From: Thioclava sp. SK-1
GTDB lineage: Bacteria; Pseudomonadota; Alphaproteobacteria; Rhodobacterales; Rhodobacteraceae
NCBI RefSeq assembly: GCF_001705665.1
Contig: NZ_MDHA01000073.1
Coordinates: 1 to 37,277, forward strand
Length of the DNA: 37,277 nucleotides
Direction of reading: 5' to 3'
Shown here: positions 14,775 through 23,323 of the stretch, in pieces
Layout: every line of letters starts with the position of its first letter
Numbering within the stretch: the stretch's first letter is position 1
Program-made: the position numbers and the translations under genes
The notes under the pieces: model-generated
Seen by the model: the letters and a program-made list of their open reading frames with translations, nothing else
Told to the model about the DNA's origin: nothing
Database searches by the model: none

Positions 14775-16553
14775 TTACGCTGCGCTCTCCAATAGTGTTT
14801 CTGTAACCGTACCGTCCTTTGGCCAATAAAACGTAAACTCCGCCCCATACCCTTCGGCAGAATTGATCCAGATATCAAACCCGTGGCGCTGCACAGCTTT
14901 CTTCACAATCGCAAGGCCGATCCCCGTGCTTTCAGGTTCACCGCTTCTTCTAAGCGTCTGGAAAACATCGAAAATCCTATCATGGAATTCCGGCGGAATA
15001 CCTTTCCCGTTATCCTTGACGGAGATTTTCAACCGGTCTTCAAGCGTTTCGATTGAAACATTGATCAATGCGTTTTTCTGATCGGGGTGATATTTAAACG
15101 CATTACCGATCAAATTTTCCAGAACACGGCGTAAATTGCAGCTGTCATAGGACACCGTCGCAATATCAGACTGTGTTTGGATCTGCGCCGGATCAACGTC
15201 GAAATCAGACACGCAGTCCTCGATGATCGCATCAATCTGCAAAGGCAGTTCCTGTCCCGGGCCGAAATTGCGCACCCGCGAATATTCCATAATGCCCTGC
15301 GTCAGATCGTTCATCCGGCCGACCCGCTCCCGGATCATATTCAGCTGCATCTTGATTTCATGATCATCGTCAAGCGGGCCAAGAACCTCTTCCAGATCCT
15401 CTTCTATCACATCCGCCAGAAAGCCGATCCCACGCGCGGGCGTTTTCAGGTCATGCGAGGCCACATAGACAAACTGTTCAATCTCGGCATTGGCATGTTC
15501 CAGATGCTCTGATTTTTCGCGCAATTCGCGTGTCAGCTCATGCGCATAGTTGCGTGCACGCTGGTTGGAACGCGCCAGCATCGCCAGCAAGGTAATCACC
15601 AGAATTTCGATGATCAAACCGCCGGCCAGAATCATATTCGGTTGTTCGGACACGCTATCTTTGCGAAAGGCCAGATTGGTGCGGATATCCACGGTCCAGA
15701 CGCGGCCGAACATCGGCAATGGCAAGCTGTCTTGGAACATCGGTTTGGCATCATACAACGGTTCATCCGGGCCATGCTCATCATAAATCACAGTGTCGCC
15801 ATCGCTAAGGCTGAAACGCACATTTCTAAGGTCTTTCGCCAACAGCCCTTCCACCAGTTTGCGCACGATAAACGGGGCATAAACAACGCCTGCAAACTGC
15901 GCCCTGCGTTCGGCCACGGTTGTCGGCGTTTCGCCTTTGTAAAACGGCGCATAAAACAGGAAACCGGGTGTGTGGCCGCTGTCCTGAACCAGCACGATCG
16001 GGCCGGTGATTTGGGATGTGCCAGTGTCGCGGCTGGCCAAAAGCGCGGTGCGACGGTTGGTTTCATGCGCCACATCAAGCCCCACCGCGGCAGAATTCAT
16101 AGCCTCTGGTTCGATGAAGGTGATGGGCAGCAAAACCTCCTGATCGTGTTTGGGATGCACCTTGAAATCGCGCCCCTCTGCCGCGCGGCGCGCCATAAAT
16201 GCGGGCAGTTCCTGACGTTCCACAAATTCGATCACGCCAATGCCATTCACCCCCGGATAGCGTTCTTCCAAACTTAGCGAGTCGGAAAATGTGCGCCAAT
16301 CTTCCAATGTCGTTTCATCCTGAAAGGACGCAACATGGGCCACGCCAGAACGCAGCGCATCTTCGTACCGTGACATGCGGTCGACGATCAGCCCTATCGT
16401 TTGTTCTTTTGCCGCCTCATACCGGTTTTCTATCTGCACATCGACCTGACGTTTTGAATACAGCCACGCGCCTATAGTCATTGTCAGCGACAGGGCCACA
16501 ACCACAACATGAAGGACAGAGATCTTCGCATCGGGCATTTCAATTGTCGACAT
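14775..16553 (-). CDS. CHASE-domain membrane sensor histidine kinase
   Basis: A 592-residue hybrid-free kinase. Transmembrane helix 1 is at about 12-30. A periplasmic CHASE-type sensor covers about 70-290 (motifs YPGVNGIGVIEFV, then MNSAAVGLDVAHETNRRTALLASRDTG, shown in parts). Transmembrane helix 2 is at about 308-328. A short coiled coil leads to HisKA with the phospho-His in VASHDLKTP, then the HATPase domain with N-box NLIGNAFKYHP, DNGKGIPPEF and GIGLAIVKK. CHASE domains sense small extracellular ligands. The partner is the regulator encoded immediately downstream. The leader contains a hairpin that covers the Shine-Dalgarno (16557-16610). Confidence 0.94.
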   Translation of the reverse strand: MSTIEMPDAKISVLHVVVVALSLTMTIGAWLYSKRQVDVQIENRYEAAKEQTIGLIVDRMSRYEDALRSGVAHVASFQDETTLEDWRTFSDSLSLEERYPGVNGIGVIEFVERQELPAFMARRAAEGRDFKVHPKHDQEVLLPITFIEPEAMNSAAVGLDVAHETNRRTALLASRDTGTSQITGPIVLVQDSGHTPGFLFYAPFYKGETPTTVAERRAQFAGVVYAPFIVRKLVEGLLAKDLRNVRFSLSDGDTVIYDEHGPDEPLYDAKPMFQDSLPLPMFGRVWTVDIRTNLAFRKDSVSEQPNMILAGGLIIEILVITLLAMLARSNQRARNYAHELTRELREKSEHLEHANAEIEQFVYVASHDLKTPARGIGFLADVIEEDLEEVLGPLDDDHEIKMQLNMIRERVGRMNDLTQGIMEYSRVRNFGPGQELPLQIDAIIEDCVSDFDVDPAQIQTQSDIATVSYDSCNLRRVLENLIGNAFKYHPDQKNALINVSIETLEDRLKISVKDNGKGIPPEFHDRIFDVFQTLRRSGEPESTGIGLAIVKKAVQRHGFDIWINSAEGYGAEFTFYWPKDGTVTETLLESAA

Positions 16554-16556
16554 TTT

Positions 16557-16610
16557 GGCCCCCCTTACATCGTCAGACAGTTACCATTTAACCGTGATCA
16601 TAAGGGGGCC
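16557..16610 (-). promoter_or_regulatory. 5'-UTR hairpin overlapping the kinase Shine-Dalgarno
   Basis: On the minus-strand transcript the upstream arm GGCCCCCTTA (16610-16601) is complementary to TAAGGGGGGCC (16567-16557) apart from one extra base. The downstream arm contains the only good ribosome-binding sequence, four bases before the kinase ATG. Folding would hide it, leaving a loop of about 33 bases. This suggests translational control of the sensor kinase by RNA structure; the trigger is unknown. Confidence 0.5.
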
Positions 16611-16907
16611 ATGTCTCTTAATTTGACGTAAACTGGCGCAAAGCTCGGGGCGGGTAATTTGAAAATACGGCCGCAATTTGCCAGCCGCCATGGGCATATG
16701 CCGGTCACCGGGTCCAGTATATCTGTAAAATTATTCGGATATTTAGAATGGAATTGATTTCTTTCTGCTTCGACGAAAGGAATTCGTTAATTCAACTCGG
16801 TAATTCTTGTCCGCGAGCGTCTGGTTTAGCAATGGAACCATCGGGTTATTCCGCCCGCCGGGACTGCATTAAAAACTGGTCATTTGGTAAAAGTAAAAGG
16901 TCAAGAA

Positions 16908-17636
16908 ATGTCACAGATTCAAGTTTATGACTATGCGATGACATCTGAGGAGAATTCCTCTGTTCTTAGAATCCTCTCTATTGACGATGATCAGCTGGAT
17001 CGGATGCGGCTGCGCAGCATCTGTCGCAAGGCCGGGCTGTCGGTGGAATTCACCGAAGCCGCCGACCTGGATGAGGTCCGCGATCGGTTAAAAATACAGC
17101 CCTATGATCTGGTCTTTATTGATCATCATCTGGGCATGCACACCGGGCTGGATGCGCTGCGTATCTTGCAATCGCATGAAGAACAGCTGAACGCGATACC
17201 GATTATGCTGACCTCTGCGGTGGAATATAAGGTTGCCGTCGAAGCAATGCGCCGCGGCTGTGCCGATTATATCGTCAAGGATGATCTGTCGGTCGATTCC
17301 CTGATAAAATCAATCACCTCGGCCATCGAACGTCGCGCGCTTTACAGTGCGCTCGCCGATGCCCGCGCATCAGAGGCCGAGCTGAAGGATATTTTCAAAC
17401 GCTTCATGTCTGGCTGCGGACCAGAGATGCGCGAAGTGCTGCGCCGCAGTATGTCCAGCGTGCGCGCAGTGAAAACGCAGGCGCGCAGCGATGAAAATGT
17501 TGATGTGACCCTGCTGTCAAACCTGTCATTGTTTGAACGCAGCGCAAAGGATCTTGTGGTTTTCATGGATGATCTGGAAACCGTTGTCGGTGACAGCCGC
17601 CGTGTCACGGTGAATGAATTGCGCAGCCGCATATAG
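16908..17636 (+). CDS. Response regulator with REC domain and helical C-terminal part
   Basis: About 242 residues. An N-terminal REC domain (about 20-140) shows the acidic pair in LSIDDDQLD, phosphoacceptor Asp in LVFIDHHLGMHTG, Ser/Thr in MLTSAVEYKVA and Lys in YIVKDDL. The C-terminal 100 residues are predicted mainly helical and match no output domain I recognise. ATG 16908 follows AAAAGG by seven bases and was preferred to ATG 16884. The gene is divergent from the CHASE kinase across a 354-bp gap, so a shared signalling circuit is likely. A histidine phosphotransferase-like or protein-binding output is possible but not shown. Confidence 0.87.
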   Translation: MSQIQVYDYAMTSEENSSVLRILSIDDDQLDRMRLRSICRKAGLSVEFTEAADLDEVRDRLKIQPYDLVFIDHHLGMHTGLDALRILQSHEEQLNAIPIMLTSAVEYKVAVEAMRRGCADYIVKDDLSVDSLIKSITSAIERRALYSALADARASEAELKDIFKRFMSGCGPEMREVLRRSMSSVRAVKTQARSDENVDVTLLSNLSLFERSAKDLVVFMDDLETVVGDSRRVTVNELRSRI

Positions 17637-17654
17637 CCGACGCTGAACACAACG

Positions 17655-17686
17655 ACGGCCCCGCATATGCAACATGCCGGGGCCGT
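17655..17686 (+). terminator. Hairpin after the response regulator gene
   Basis: ACGGCCCCG and CGGGGCCGT are exact 9-base arms with a 14-base loop, 19 bp after the stop. A C-rich sequence and no T-run follow. It probably ends or stabilises the regulator transcript. Confidence 0.55.
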
Positions 17687-17943
17687 GCCCCCTGCCCCGG
17701 GCGTCAGTCCCGGCAACCGCGCCCCTGCAGCATAGATCCGCAGCCGCGCAATCGCCCTGTCACAGACCCGGCAAAGCCATGGCGCCGTAGCCATCAGCTA
17801 CAGCAGAATCAATGCCCGTTTTTTTTGCGGCATTCCTGCAGATATCCACAAAAATCAGTGCGTTTCGAACTCTCATGGTTGTACATGCACAGCCATGCCC
17901 GGCCTGCATAAAATTTCACAAACCGCTCTCATTCCCGTGTTTT

Positions 17944-17961
17944 CCTAAGGTTTACCTTAGG
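17944..17961. promoter_or_regulatory. Inverted repeat CCTAAGG-TTTA-CCTTAGG, candidate operator
   Basis: Two exact 7-base arms with a 4-base centre lie about 150 bp upstream of the secreted repeat protein gene. The short symmetric AT-centred form suits a dimeric regulator. The binding protein is unknown. Confidence 0.45.
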
Positions 17962-18027
17962 TTAGGCGAAGCGCCATCTTGCAGGACGCCAAACGGAACT
18001 AACAACCCATCACTTTGGGCTTTTCAG

Positions 18028-18064
18028 TCAGGATAAGCGGCGATTATCCTGATTCAGATTTTTT
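18028..18064 (+). terminator. Leader hairpin with T-run, possible attenuator
   Basis: TCAGGATAA and TTATCCTGA are exact 9-base arms around GCGGCGA. Six bases later comes a run of six T. It lies only 50 bp before the start codon of the secreted protein and about 390 bp after the previous gene, so it would act on the leader of 18114-22535. The spacing between stem and T-run is longer than ideal. Confidence 0.4.
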
Positions 18065-18113
18065 ATTAAAATTGTCGCATTTTTGAAACGACCCCCTTTT
18101 GATGGAGGCCAAG

Positions 18114-21100
18114 ATGGCTGATTTTGACAAAGATGATTTTACGTTGATCGGCAGCGTAAACACACTTACCGGCACCGGCACTGATGATACGATCGAAATC
18201 TATGGATCGATCAACCCTTCTGCAGGCACCACAAGTTTAATTGATGGCGGCAACGGCACCGATACGCTGATCTTACAGTCTGCCAACACCCAAGGCACGA
18301 CATTCACCGCGATCGAGGCAACGCAGATCCTGTATGATGCTACGATCGATGCCGCACAGATCGAAAATCTGGGACAGATCACGCTGCACCCGTCCAACTA
18401 TCAAAACAGCGATGGCGTCGGTTACGCCTATCTGTATCTGAGCAATGGCAACGGGCAAACCGCCGATTTCTCAAACCTCAGCCTGGGCAACGGCAGCACA
18501 AGTGAATACCTTTATGTTGCGGTCAATGGCCTGTCGGCGGACGATACGCTCTCGGTCGATTTCTCAGATACCACGCTCTTGAATGACAGTTATATCAGCT
18601 TCAACGGCGGCAATGCCGATGAGGCGGTGCAGGGTAGCGATGGCGATGACAGCGTCGATGGGAACAACGGCGATGACAGTCTTGATGGCGGCGTGGGGAA
18701 TGACACGCTGATTGGTGCCAACGGCGATGATACGCTGATCGGCGGCGCTGGAAATGACAGCATTCAAACCGGTTACGGCGTGGATTCCGTCTTGGGCGGG
18801 ACAGGAAATGATACGATTGAAACCTATTACAGCGATGATGGGTCCAGCATCGATGCCGGCGACGGAGATGACCTGATCGATCTGCAAAGCAACTTCCAAT
18901 ATGGCACTGTGGCAGGCGGCAACGGCACCGATACGCTGATCTTACAGTCTGCCAACACCCAAGGCACGACATTCACCGCGATCGAGGCAACGCAGATCCT
19001 GTATAATGCTACGATCGATGCCGCACAGATCGAAAACCTGGGACAGATCACGCTGCACCCGTCCAACTATCAAAACAGCGATGGCGTCGGTTACGCCTAT
19101 CTGTATCTGAGCAATGGCAACGGGCAAACCGCCGATTTCTCAAACCTCAGCCTGGGCAACGGCAGCACAAGTGAATACCTTTATGTTGCGGTCAATAGCC
19201 TGTCGGCGGACGATACGCTCTCGGTCGATTTCTCAGATACCACGCTCTTGAATGACAGTTATATCAGCTTCAACGGCGGCAATGCCGATGAGGCGGTGCA
19301 GGGTAGCGATGGCAATGACAGCATCGATGGGAACAACGGCGATGACACGCTGATCGGCGGCGCTGGAAATGACAGCCTGATCGGCGGTTCCGGCGTCAAT
19401 GTCTTGCGCGGTGAAGACGGTGATGACTACCTAAACGGTCTGGGCTCTAGCGCCGATGCCGTTGTGTTGGACGGTGGCAGCGGCAACGATACGCTTGAGG
19501 CGCGCTACCTGCGTGATGGTACGATCGACGGCGGTGCGGATGACGATCTGCTGATCCTTCGATATAATGCAATCTTGACCGGCACCACCCTTTTGGGGAT
19601 TGAGACAACCGAGATCGAAGGCCACGCCACGCTGGATGCCGCGCAAGTGGTGGATTTGGGTGCGGCCTCTTTCATGCCGACCAGCGGCGCCACGCTGTAT
19701 CTGCAAAATGCGAATGGTCAGCTTGCGGATTTCTCCGGCTTTACCCTAGGTCAAGATCAGGCGTTGAATGTTTCGGTAAGATCGGTTCAATCGGGCGATG
19801 TGCAGACGCTTGATTTCTCGGGTATTGCGGCGGATGCCACAGCCTCTGTGACATTCACCGCCAGCTCTAATGCGGCAGCGACGGTGATCGCGGGTGCAGT
19901 CGCCGGGGATTATTCCGGCAATGGCTATTCCACAGACGTCCAGCCGGACACGATTTCTTATGAAAATTCCATCGATGCGGTGAATATTGATCTGGCAAGC
20001 CAGACCGTATCAGGCGGCGATGCAGCCAATGACCTGATCGCAGGTTTTGAAAACGCCATCGGATCGCAGGGCAATGATGTTTTTACCGGCAGTGAAGATG
20101 ACAACCTGTTCGATGGTAAGGACGGTGAGGATATCGTCAATTTCACCGGGGATTACGCAGATTACACCGTGCAAACGCTGGCCGGGGTAACGACCGTCAC
20201 CGATAATAACACCGGCGATGGGGACGATGGCACCGATACGGTCAGCAATATTGAGATCCTGCGCTTTGCCGATCAAGATATCAATATCGGCGGGCCAACC
20301 ACATTGATCGATATTTCTGGCAGTCCCAGCATGGCCGAGGGTGACACCGACACCACTGCGTTCACCTTTACCGTGACCCGGTCTGGCATCACCACGGGCA
20401 CCTCCAGCGTTATGTGGGCGGTGGCAGGCACCACCGCCGATGCGGATGATTTCGGCGGCACATTGCCATCTGGCACGGTCAGCTTTGCCGCAGATGAGAC
20501 CGAGAAAACCATCACCGTTGCCGTCAGCGGCGATACGGTCAAAGAGGCTGATGAGACCTTCACCGTTACCTTATCCAACCCCACCGGCGCGGCCTTGGCC
20601 GTCGACAGTGCAATGGGCACCATTGAAAATGATGACAATGCGCCGCCCGTCGGCGTGGACGATACATTCACGGTGGATGCAAGCAGCTATAGCTATCTGG
20701 ATGTGCTGGCCAATGACACAGACGAGGAAAACGACACGCTTTCGGTCATCAACATAACACAGCCCAGCCTGGGCAGTGTTTCGGTGCCAGGCGGGCTGGA
20801 GCCGCGCTTTAATAGCTATGACAGCAGTTTTGTCGCGCTTTCTGCGGGTGAAGTGTCGACCCAAAGCTTCAGCTATACGCTTAGCGATGGAACGGCGACG
20901 GATACGGCCACTGTTACGGTCAATGTCATCGGCCAAAATGAGGCCCCTACCCTTTCGGTCGACAGACAATATGCGACCGAAGATGGTCCCGCGATCAGTT
21001 TCGATCTGGCCGATTATGCCGATGATGTGGATGGCGATGATGATGCCGCCAGCCTGACCTATGCGCTGACCAGCACGCCGTCGGGCGGCTCTGTGACGCT

Positions 21101-22535
21101 GTCAGGATCGGTGGTGACATTCGATCCGGGCACGGATTACCAACGAAACGGGCTGAACTATACCACGCATGTGCCAATTGGTGTGACCGTCACCGACAGC
21201 CACGGCGCGCAAACCTATCAAACGATCCGGGTGCAGATGAATGGCGTCAATGATGCGCCGGTCATTACCTCCACCACGATCGCTTCGGTTGCGGAGGGCA
21301 CGACCGGGGTGATGGATGTGACCTATAGCGATGTCGATGCGAATGACACGCATAGTTTCTCAATCACTGGGGGGGCAGATGCTGCGGCCTTTACGATTGA
21401 TGCGGTCACCGGCGCGCTTAGTTTTGCAACCGCGCCGGTCTTTGCTGATCAAGGCGATAGTGATGGCGACAATGTTTATCTGGTAGAGGTCGGCGTATCA
21501 GATGGGACAGTCACCACCACGCAGATGATTGACGTGATGGTCACCGGGGTTACCAAAGTCTCTATCGCGGCGGATAGCGTCTCGGCGGTTGAAGGCGGCG
21601 CGGGCGACAGCCATGATGTCAGCTTTACGATCAGCCGGGCAGGGGCCATCGATCAGGCTGTCACATTAGGTCTGACCGCCACCGGAACGGCACAATCGGG
21701 CAGTGATTATTCAGGCACCCTGCCCAGCAGCGTAACAATCCCGGCAGGCAGCAATGCTGTCACATTGACACTTACCGTGACCGGCGACGATCTGATTGAG
21801 GGGGATGAAAGCGTCGGCCTGACGCTTAGCTCCAGCTCATTGGACGATCATGTGATCGATACGGCCGCGGCATCTGCCAGCCATCTGATCGTCAATGATG
21901 ACAGCAACACCGCCCCTGTGGCGGTCAATGACAGCTATCAAATGCTGGAAGACACGGTCATGACGGTCGATACGATTGACGGTTTGCTGGCCAATGACAC
22001 CGATCCCCAGGGCGACGCATTGTCGGTCACACAGCTCGGCACCCCAGAGCATGGCAGCATTATATTTGATGCTGATGGCAGCTTCATCTACATGCCCGAT
22101 ACCGATTTCTACGGCACCGATACGATTGACTATACCATCAGTGATGGCACCGCGACATCCACGGCGCAGTTGGAAATCACCGTGCATGGGCTGCCAGAAC
22201 ATCTGAATGGCACCACAGGAATGGATGTGCTGACCGGGGCGGATGATGACGAAATCATTAATGGCATGGGCGGGCCAATTGACATTCTGACCGGTGGTGG
22301 CGGCGCCGATGTTTTTGTCTTCTCTCAGATTGATGGTGCGCGCGATATGCTGCGGATCATGGATTATGATGCCGCCGAAGGAGACATGCTGGACCTGAAC
22401 GGCACATCCGTTGCCAGCCATACCGAATTCAGCGGTTATACATATCTGTTCATGGACACGGCTGAAGCCGACATCATCGTTTTGAATGATGTTGATTATC
22501 TGGACCTACAATTCACCGACACCCTGATCGCCTGA
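18114..22535 (+). CDS. Large secreted RTX/Calx-beta/cadherin-like repeat protein (type I secretion substrate)
   Basis: About 1473 residues, very acidic, without an N-terminal signal peptide. Order: two nearly identical units (about 45-188 and 268-411), each followed by calcium-binding nonapeptides such as GGAGNDSLIGG; a third diverged unit (about 450-570); another RTX-like patch (about 650-710); Calx-beta (about 729-842); a Big_9/cadherin-like domain with DVLANDTDEENDTLSV (843-942); further cadherin-like domains (943-1145); a second Calx-beta (1147-1265); another VNDSY..LLANDTDPQGDALSV domain; and a C-terminal GGGGADVFVF..DLQFTDTLIA region typical of type I secretion targets. It is probably an adhesin or biofilm matrix protein. 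GGAGG five bases before ATG 18114 decides the start over ATG 18099/18102. No transporter genes lie nearby. Confidence 0.9.
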   Translation: MADFDKDDFTLIGSVNTLTGTGTDDTIEIYGSINPSAGTTSLIDGGNGTDTLILQSANTQGTTFTAIEATQILYDATIDAAQIENLGQITLHPSNYQNSDGVGYAYLYLSNGNGQTADFSNLSLGNGSTSEYLYVAVNGLSADDTLSVDFSDTTLLNDSYISFNGGNADEAVQGSDGDDSVDGNNGDDSLDGGVGNDTLIGANGDDTLIGGAGNDSIQTGYGVDSVLGGTGNDTIETYYSDDGSSIDAGDGDDLIDLQSNFQYGTVAGGNGTDTLILQSANTQGTTFTAIEATQILYNATIDAAQIENLGQITLHPSNYQNSDGVGYAYLYLSNGNGQTADFSNLSLGNGSTSEYLYVAVNSLSADDTLSVDFSDTTLLNDSYISFNGGNADEAVQGSDGNDSIDGNNGDDTLIGGAGNDSLIGGSGVNVLRGEDGDDYLNGLGSSADAVVLDGGSGNDTLEARYLRDGTIDGGADDDLLILRYNAILTGTTLLGIETTEIEGHATLDAAQVVDLGAASFMPTSGATLYLQNANGQLADFSGFTLGQDQALNVSVRSVQSGDVQTLDFSGIAADATASVTFTASSNAAATVIAGAVAGDYSGNGYSTDVQPDTISYENSIDAVNIDLASQTVSGGDAANDLIAGFENAIGSQGNDVFTGSEDDNLFDGKDGEDIVNFTGDYADYTVQTLAGVTTVTDNNTGDGDDGTDTVSNIEILRFADQDINIGGPTTLIDISGSPSMAEGDTDTTAFTFTVTRSGITTGTSSVMWAVAGTTADADDFGGTLPSGTVSFAADETEKTITVAVSGDTVKEADETFTVTLSNPTGAALAVDSAMGTIENDDNAPPVGVDDTFTVDASSYSYLDVLANDTDEENDTLSVINITQPSLGSVSVPGGLEPRFNSYDSSFVALSAGEVSTQSFSYTLSDGTATDTATVTVNVIGQNEAPTLSVDRQYATEDGPAISFDLADYADDVDGDDDAASLTYALTSTPSGGSVTLSGSVVTFDPGTDYQRNGLNYTTHVPIGVTVTDSHGAQTYQTIRVQMNGVNDAPVITSTTIASVAEGTTGVMDVTYSDVDANDTHSFSITGGADAAAFTIDAVTGALSFATAPVFADQGDSDGDNVYLVEVGVSDGTVTTTQMIDVMVTGVTKVSIAADSVSAVEGGAGDSHDVSFTISRAGAIDQAVTLGLTATGTAQSGSDYSGTLPSSVTIPAGSNAVTLTLTVTGDDLIEGDESVGLTLSSSSLDDHVIDTAAASASHLIVNDDSNTAPVAVNDSYQMLEDTVMTVDTIDGLLANDTDPQGDALSVTQLGTPEHGSIIFDADGSFIYMPDTDFYGTDTIDYTISDGTATSTAQLEITVHGLPEHLNGTTGMDVLTGADDDEIINGMGGPIDILTGGGGADVFVFSQIDGARDMLRIMDYDAAEGDMLDLNGTSVASHTEFSGYTYLFMDTAEADIIVLNDVDYLDLQFTDTLIA
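18246..18678 (+). repeat. 433-bp direct repeat, copy 1, inside the secreted protein gene
   Basis: The sequence recurs at 18915-19347, offset 669 bp (223 codons, in frame), with only a handful of substitutions (for example Asp/Asn and Gly/Ser changes). The near identity points to recent duplication or ongoing gene conversion. Confidence 0.95.
18915..19347 (+). repeat. 433-bp direct repeat, copy 2, inside the secreted protein gene
   Basis: This is the second copy of 18246-18678. Recombination between the copies would delete or add exactly 223 codons without a frameshift, giving shorter or longer adhesin variants. Confidence 0.95.
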
Positions 22536-22560
22536 TCCCATATTCACAAAGGAGATTTCT

Positions 22561-23073
22561 ATGAATATCCGAACATTATATGCCGCGTTGATTGCCATCT
22601 GTTGCGCCACACAATTGCCCGCTGCAACATTGGGCCTGACGACATCGCCAGTAGGAAGCTACAGCGGCTCTGCCGTTGCACTTTATACAAGCCCTGGTCC
22701 ATCAGGCCTTGATAGCGCCGTTGGGGATTTCGGCTTAAACGTGCTTGCAGCAGCTCCCGGGGTTTATGCTTTTAATCTATTCGACGGAAGCAATATCATA
22801 ACGGGCAACGGCACACAGATTGGCGATACATTCGACGTCTTTGAATATTTCTTTGATCAGATCCATGTCGACACAACCGGTTTATTTACGATGGGCGCAT
22901 TGCTAACAATTTCTCAGCCCGTCCTACCAGGGCTCGGTGTCACAACCTATACCCTTAGCGCGGTGGTTCCAACGCCCTTGCCGGCCGTGCCATTGCCCGC
23001 GACATTACCGCTTTTGGTGACAGGGTTTGGCGGTGCTGCGATGCTTGCACGCAAGCGGCGCAAAACGCGCTAA
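22561..23073 (+). CDS. VPLPA-CTERM sorting-domain exported protein
   Basis: A 170-residue protein with a signal peptide (hydrophobic 6-21, ending LPAA) and a C-terminal sorting tripartite: VPLPATLPLLVTGFGG, a short membrane segment and the basic tail ARKRRKTR. This is the VPLPA variant of PEP-CTERM signals known from Rhodobacterales and related bacteria, processed by an exosortase-type enzyme and linked with extracellular polymer or surface display. The central part is Gly/Ser/Thr-rich and unrecognised. AAAGGAG precedes ATG. It lies 25 bp behind the large repeat protein gene, so the two are probably cotranscribed surface components. No exosortase is encoded in the window. Confidence 0.87.
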   Translation: MNIRTLYAALIAICCATQLPAATLGLTTSPVGSYSGSAVALYTSPGPSGLDSAVGDFGLNVLAAAPGVYAFNLFDGSNIITGNGTQIGDTFDVFEYFFDQIHVDTTGLFTMGALLTISQPVLPGLGVTTYTLSAVVPTPLPAVPLPATLPLLVTGFGGAAMLARKRRKTR

Positions 23074-23125
23074 GGGAAAATTGGGCGTCTTATCGCCCTG
23101 CCCCGATATCTAAATTCTTCTTACG

Positions 23126-23161
23126 ACACCCGGGTGCCTTGAGCGCGCCGGGTGTTTTTTT
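23126..23161 (+). terminator. Rho-independent terminator after the VPLPA-CTERM gene
   Basis: ACACCCGG and CCGGGTGT are exact arms followed directly by seven T. This is a textbook intrinsic terminator about 50 bp after the stop. It ends the 18114-23073 transcript. Confidence 0.9.
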
Positions 23162-23207
23162 GACCTGCCCCCATGTCCATTCTTCCCGATATCTGCATTT
23201 CCATCGG

Positions 23208-23225
23208 AATTGTCAGCTGACAATT
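23208..23225. promoter_or_regulatory. parS: Palindrome around GTCAGCTGAC, candidate parS site 1
   Basis: A perfect 18-base palindrome with core TTGTCAGCTGACAA lies 84 bp beyond the end of repC. The same core recurs at 23302-23323. repABC plasmids carry short palindromic centromeres near the operon that RepB binds. Assigned by position, symmetry and duplication. Confidence 0.72.
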
Positions 23226-23301
23226 TTCTGGATGCGTGGCCCGACCGCGTCGCGGCTAAGTATGAATGACATTTACGCAAACCTATCGGGCCATCGGGCG
23301 C

Positions 23302-23323
23302 AATATTGTCAGCTGACAATATT
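23302..23323. promoter_or_regulatory. parS: Palindrome around GTCAGCTGAC, candidate parS site 2 (overlaps repC stop)
   Basis: A perfect 22-base palindrome with the core TTGTCAGCTGACAA and ATA/TAT extensions. It overlaps the last codons and stop of repC (23309-23311). Site 1 lies about 80 bp away. RepB spreading from here would cover the end of repC. Confidence 0.72.

Larger units (their letters stand above)
17637..18113 (+). other. 477-bp leader region before the giant secreted protein
   Basis: No gene is seen. The region holds a strong terminator-like hairpin for the preceding regulator (17655-17686), a perfect inverted repeat (17944-17961), and a long hairpin followed by a T-rich stretch (18028-18064) just before the ribosome-binding site. 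This density of symmetric elements suggests that the downstream gene is regulated at several levels. Confidence 0.6.

Noticed and set aside
18114-22535. Numerous minus-strand frames inside the repeat protein gene
   Set aside because: They mirror the GC-rich, Asp/Gly-rich coding strand (GAT/GGC repeats read as ATC/GCC) and have no features of their own.
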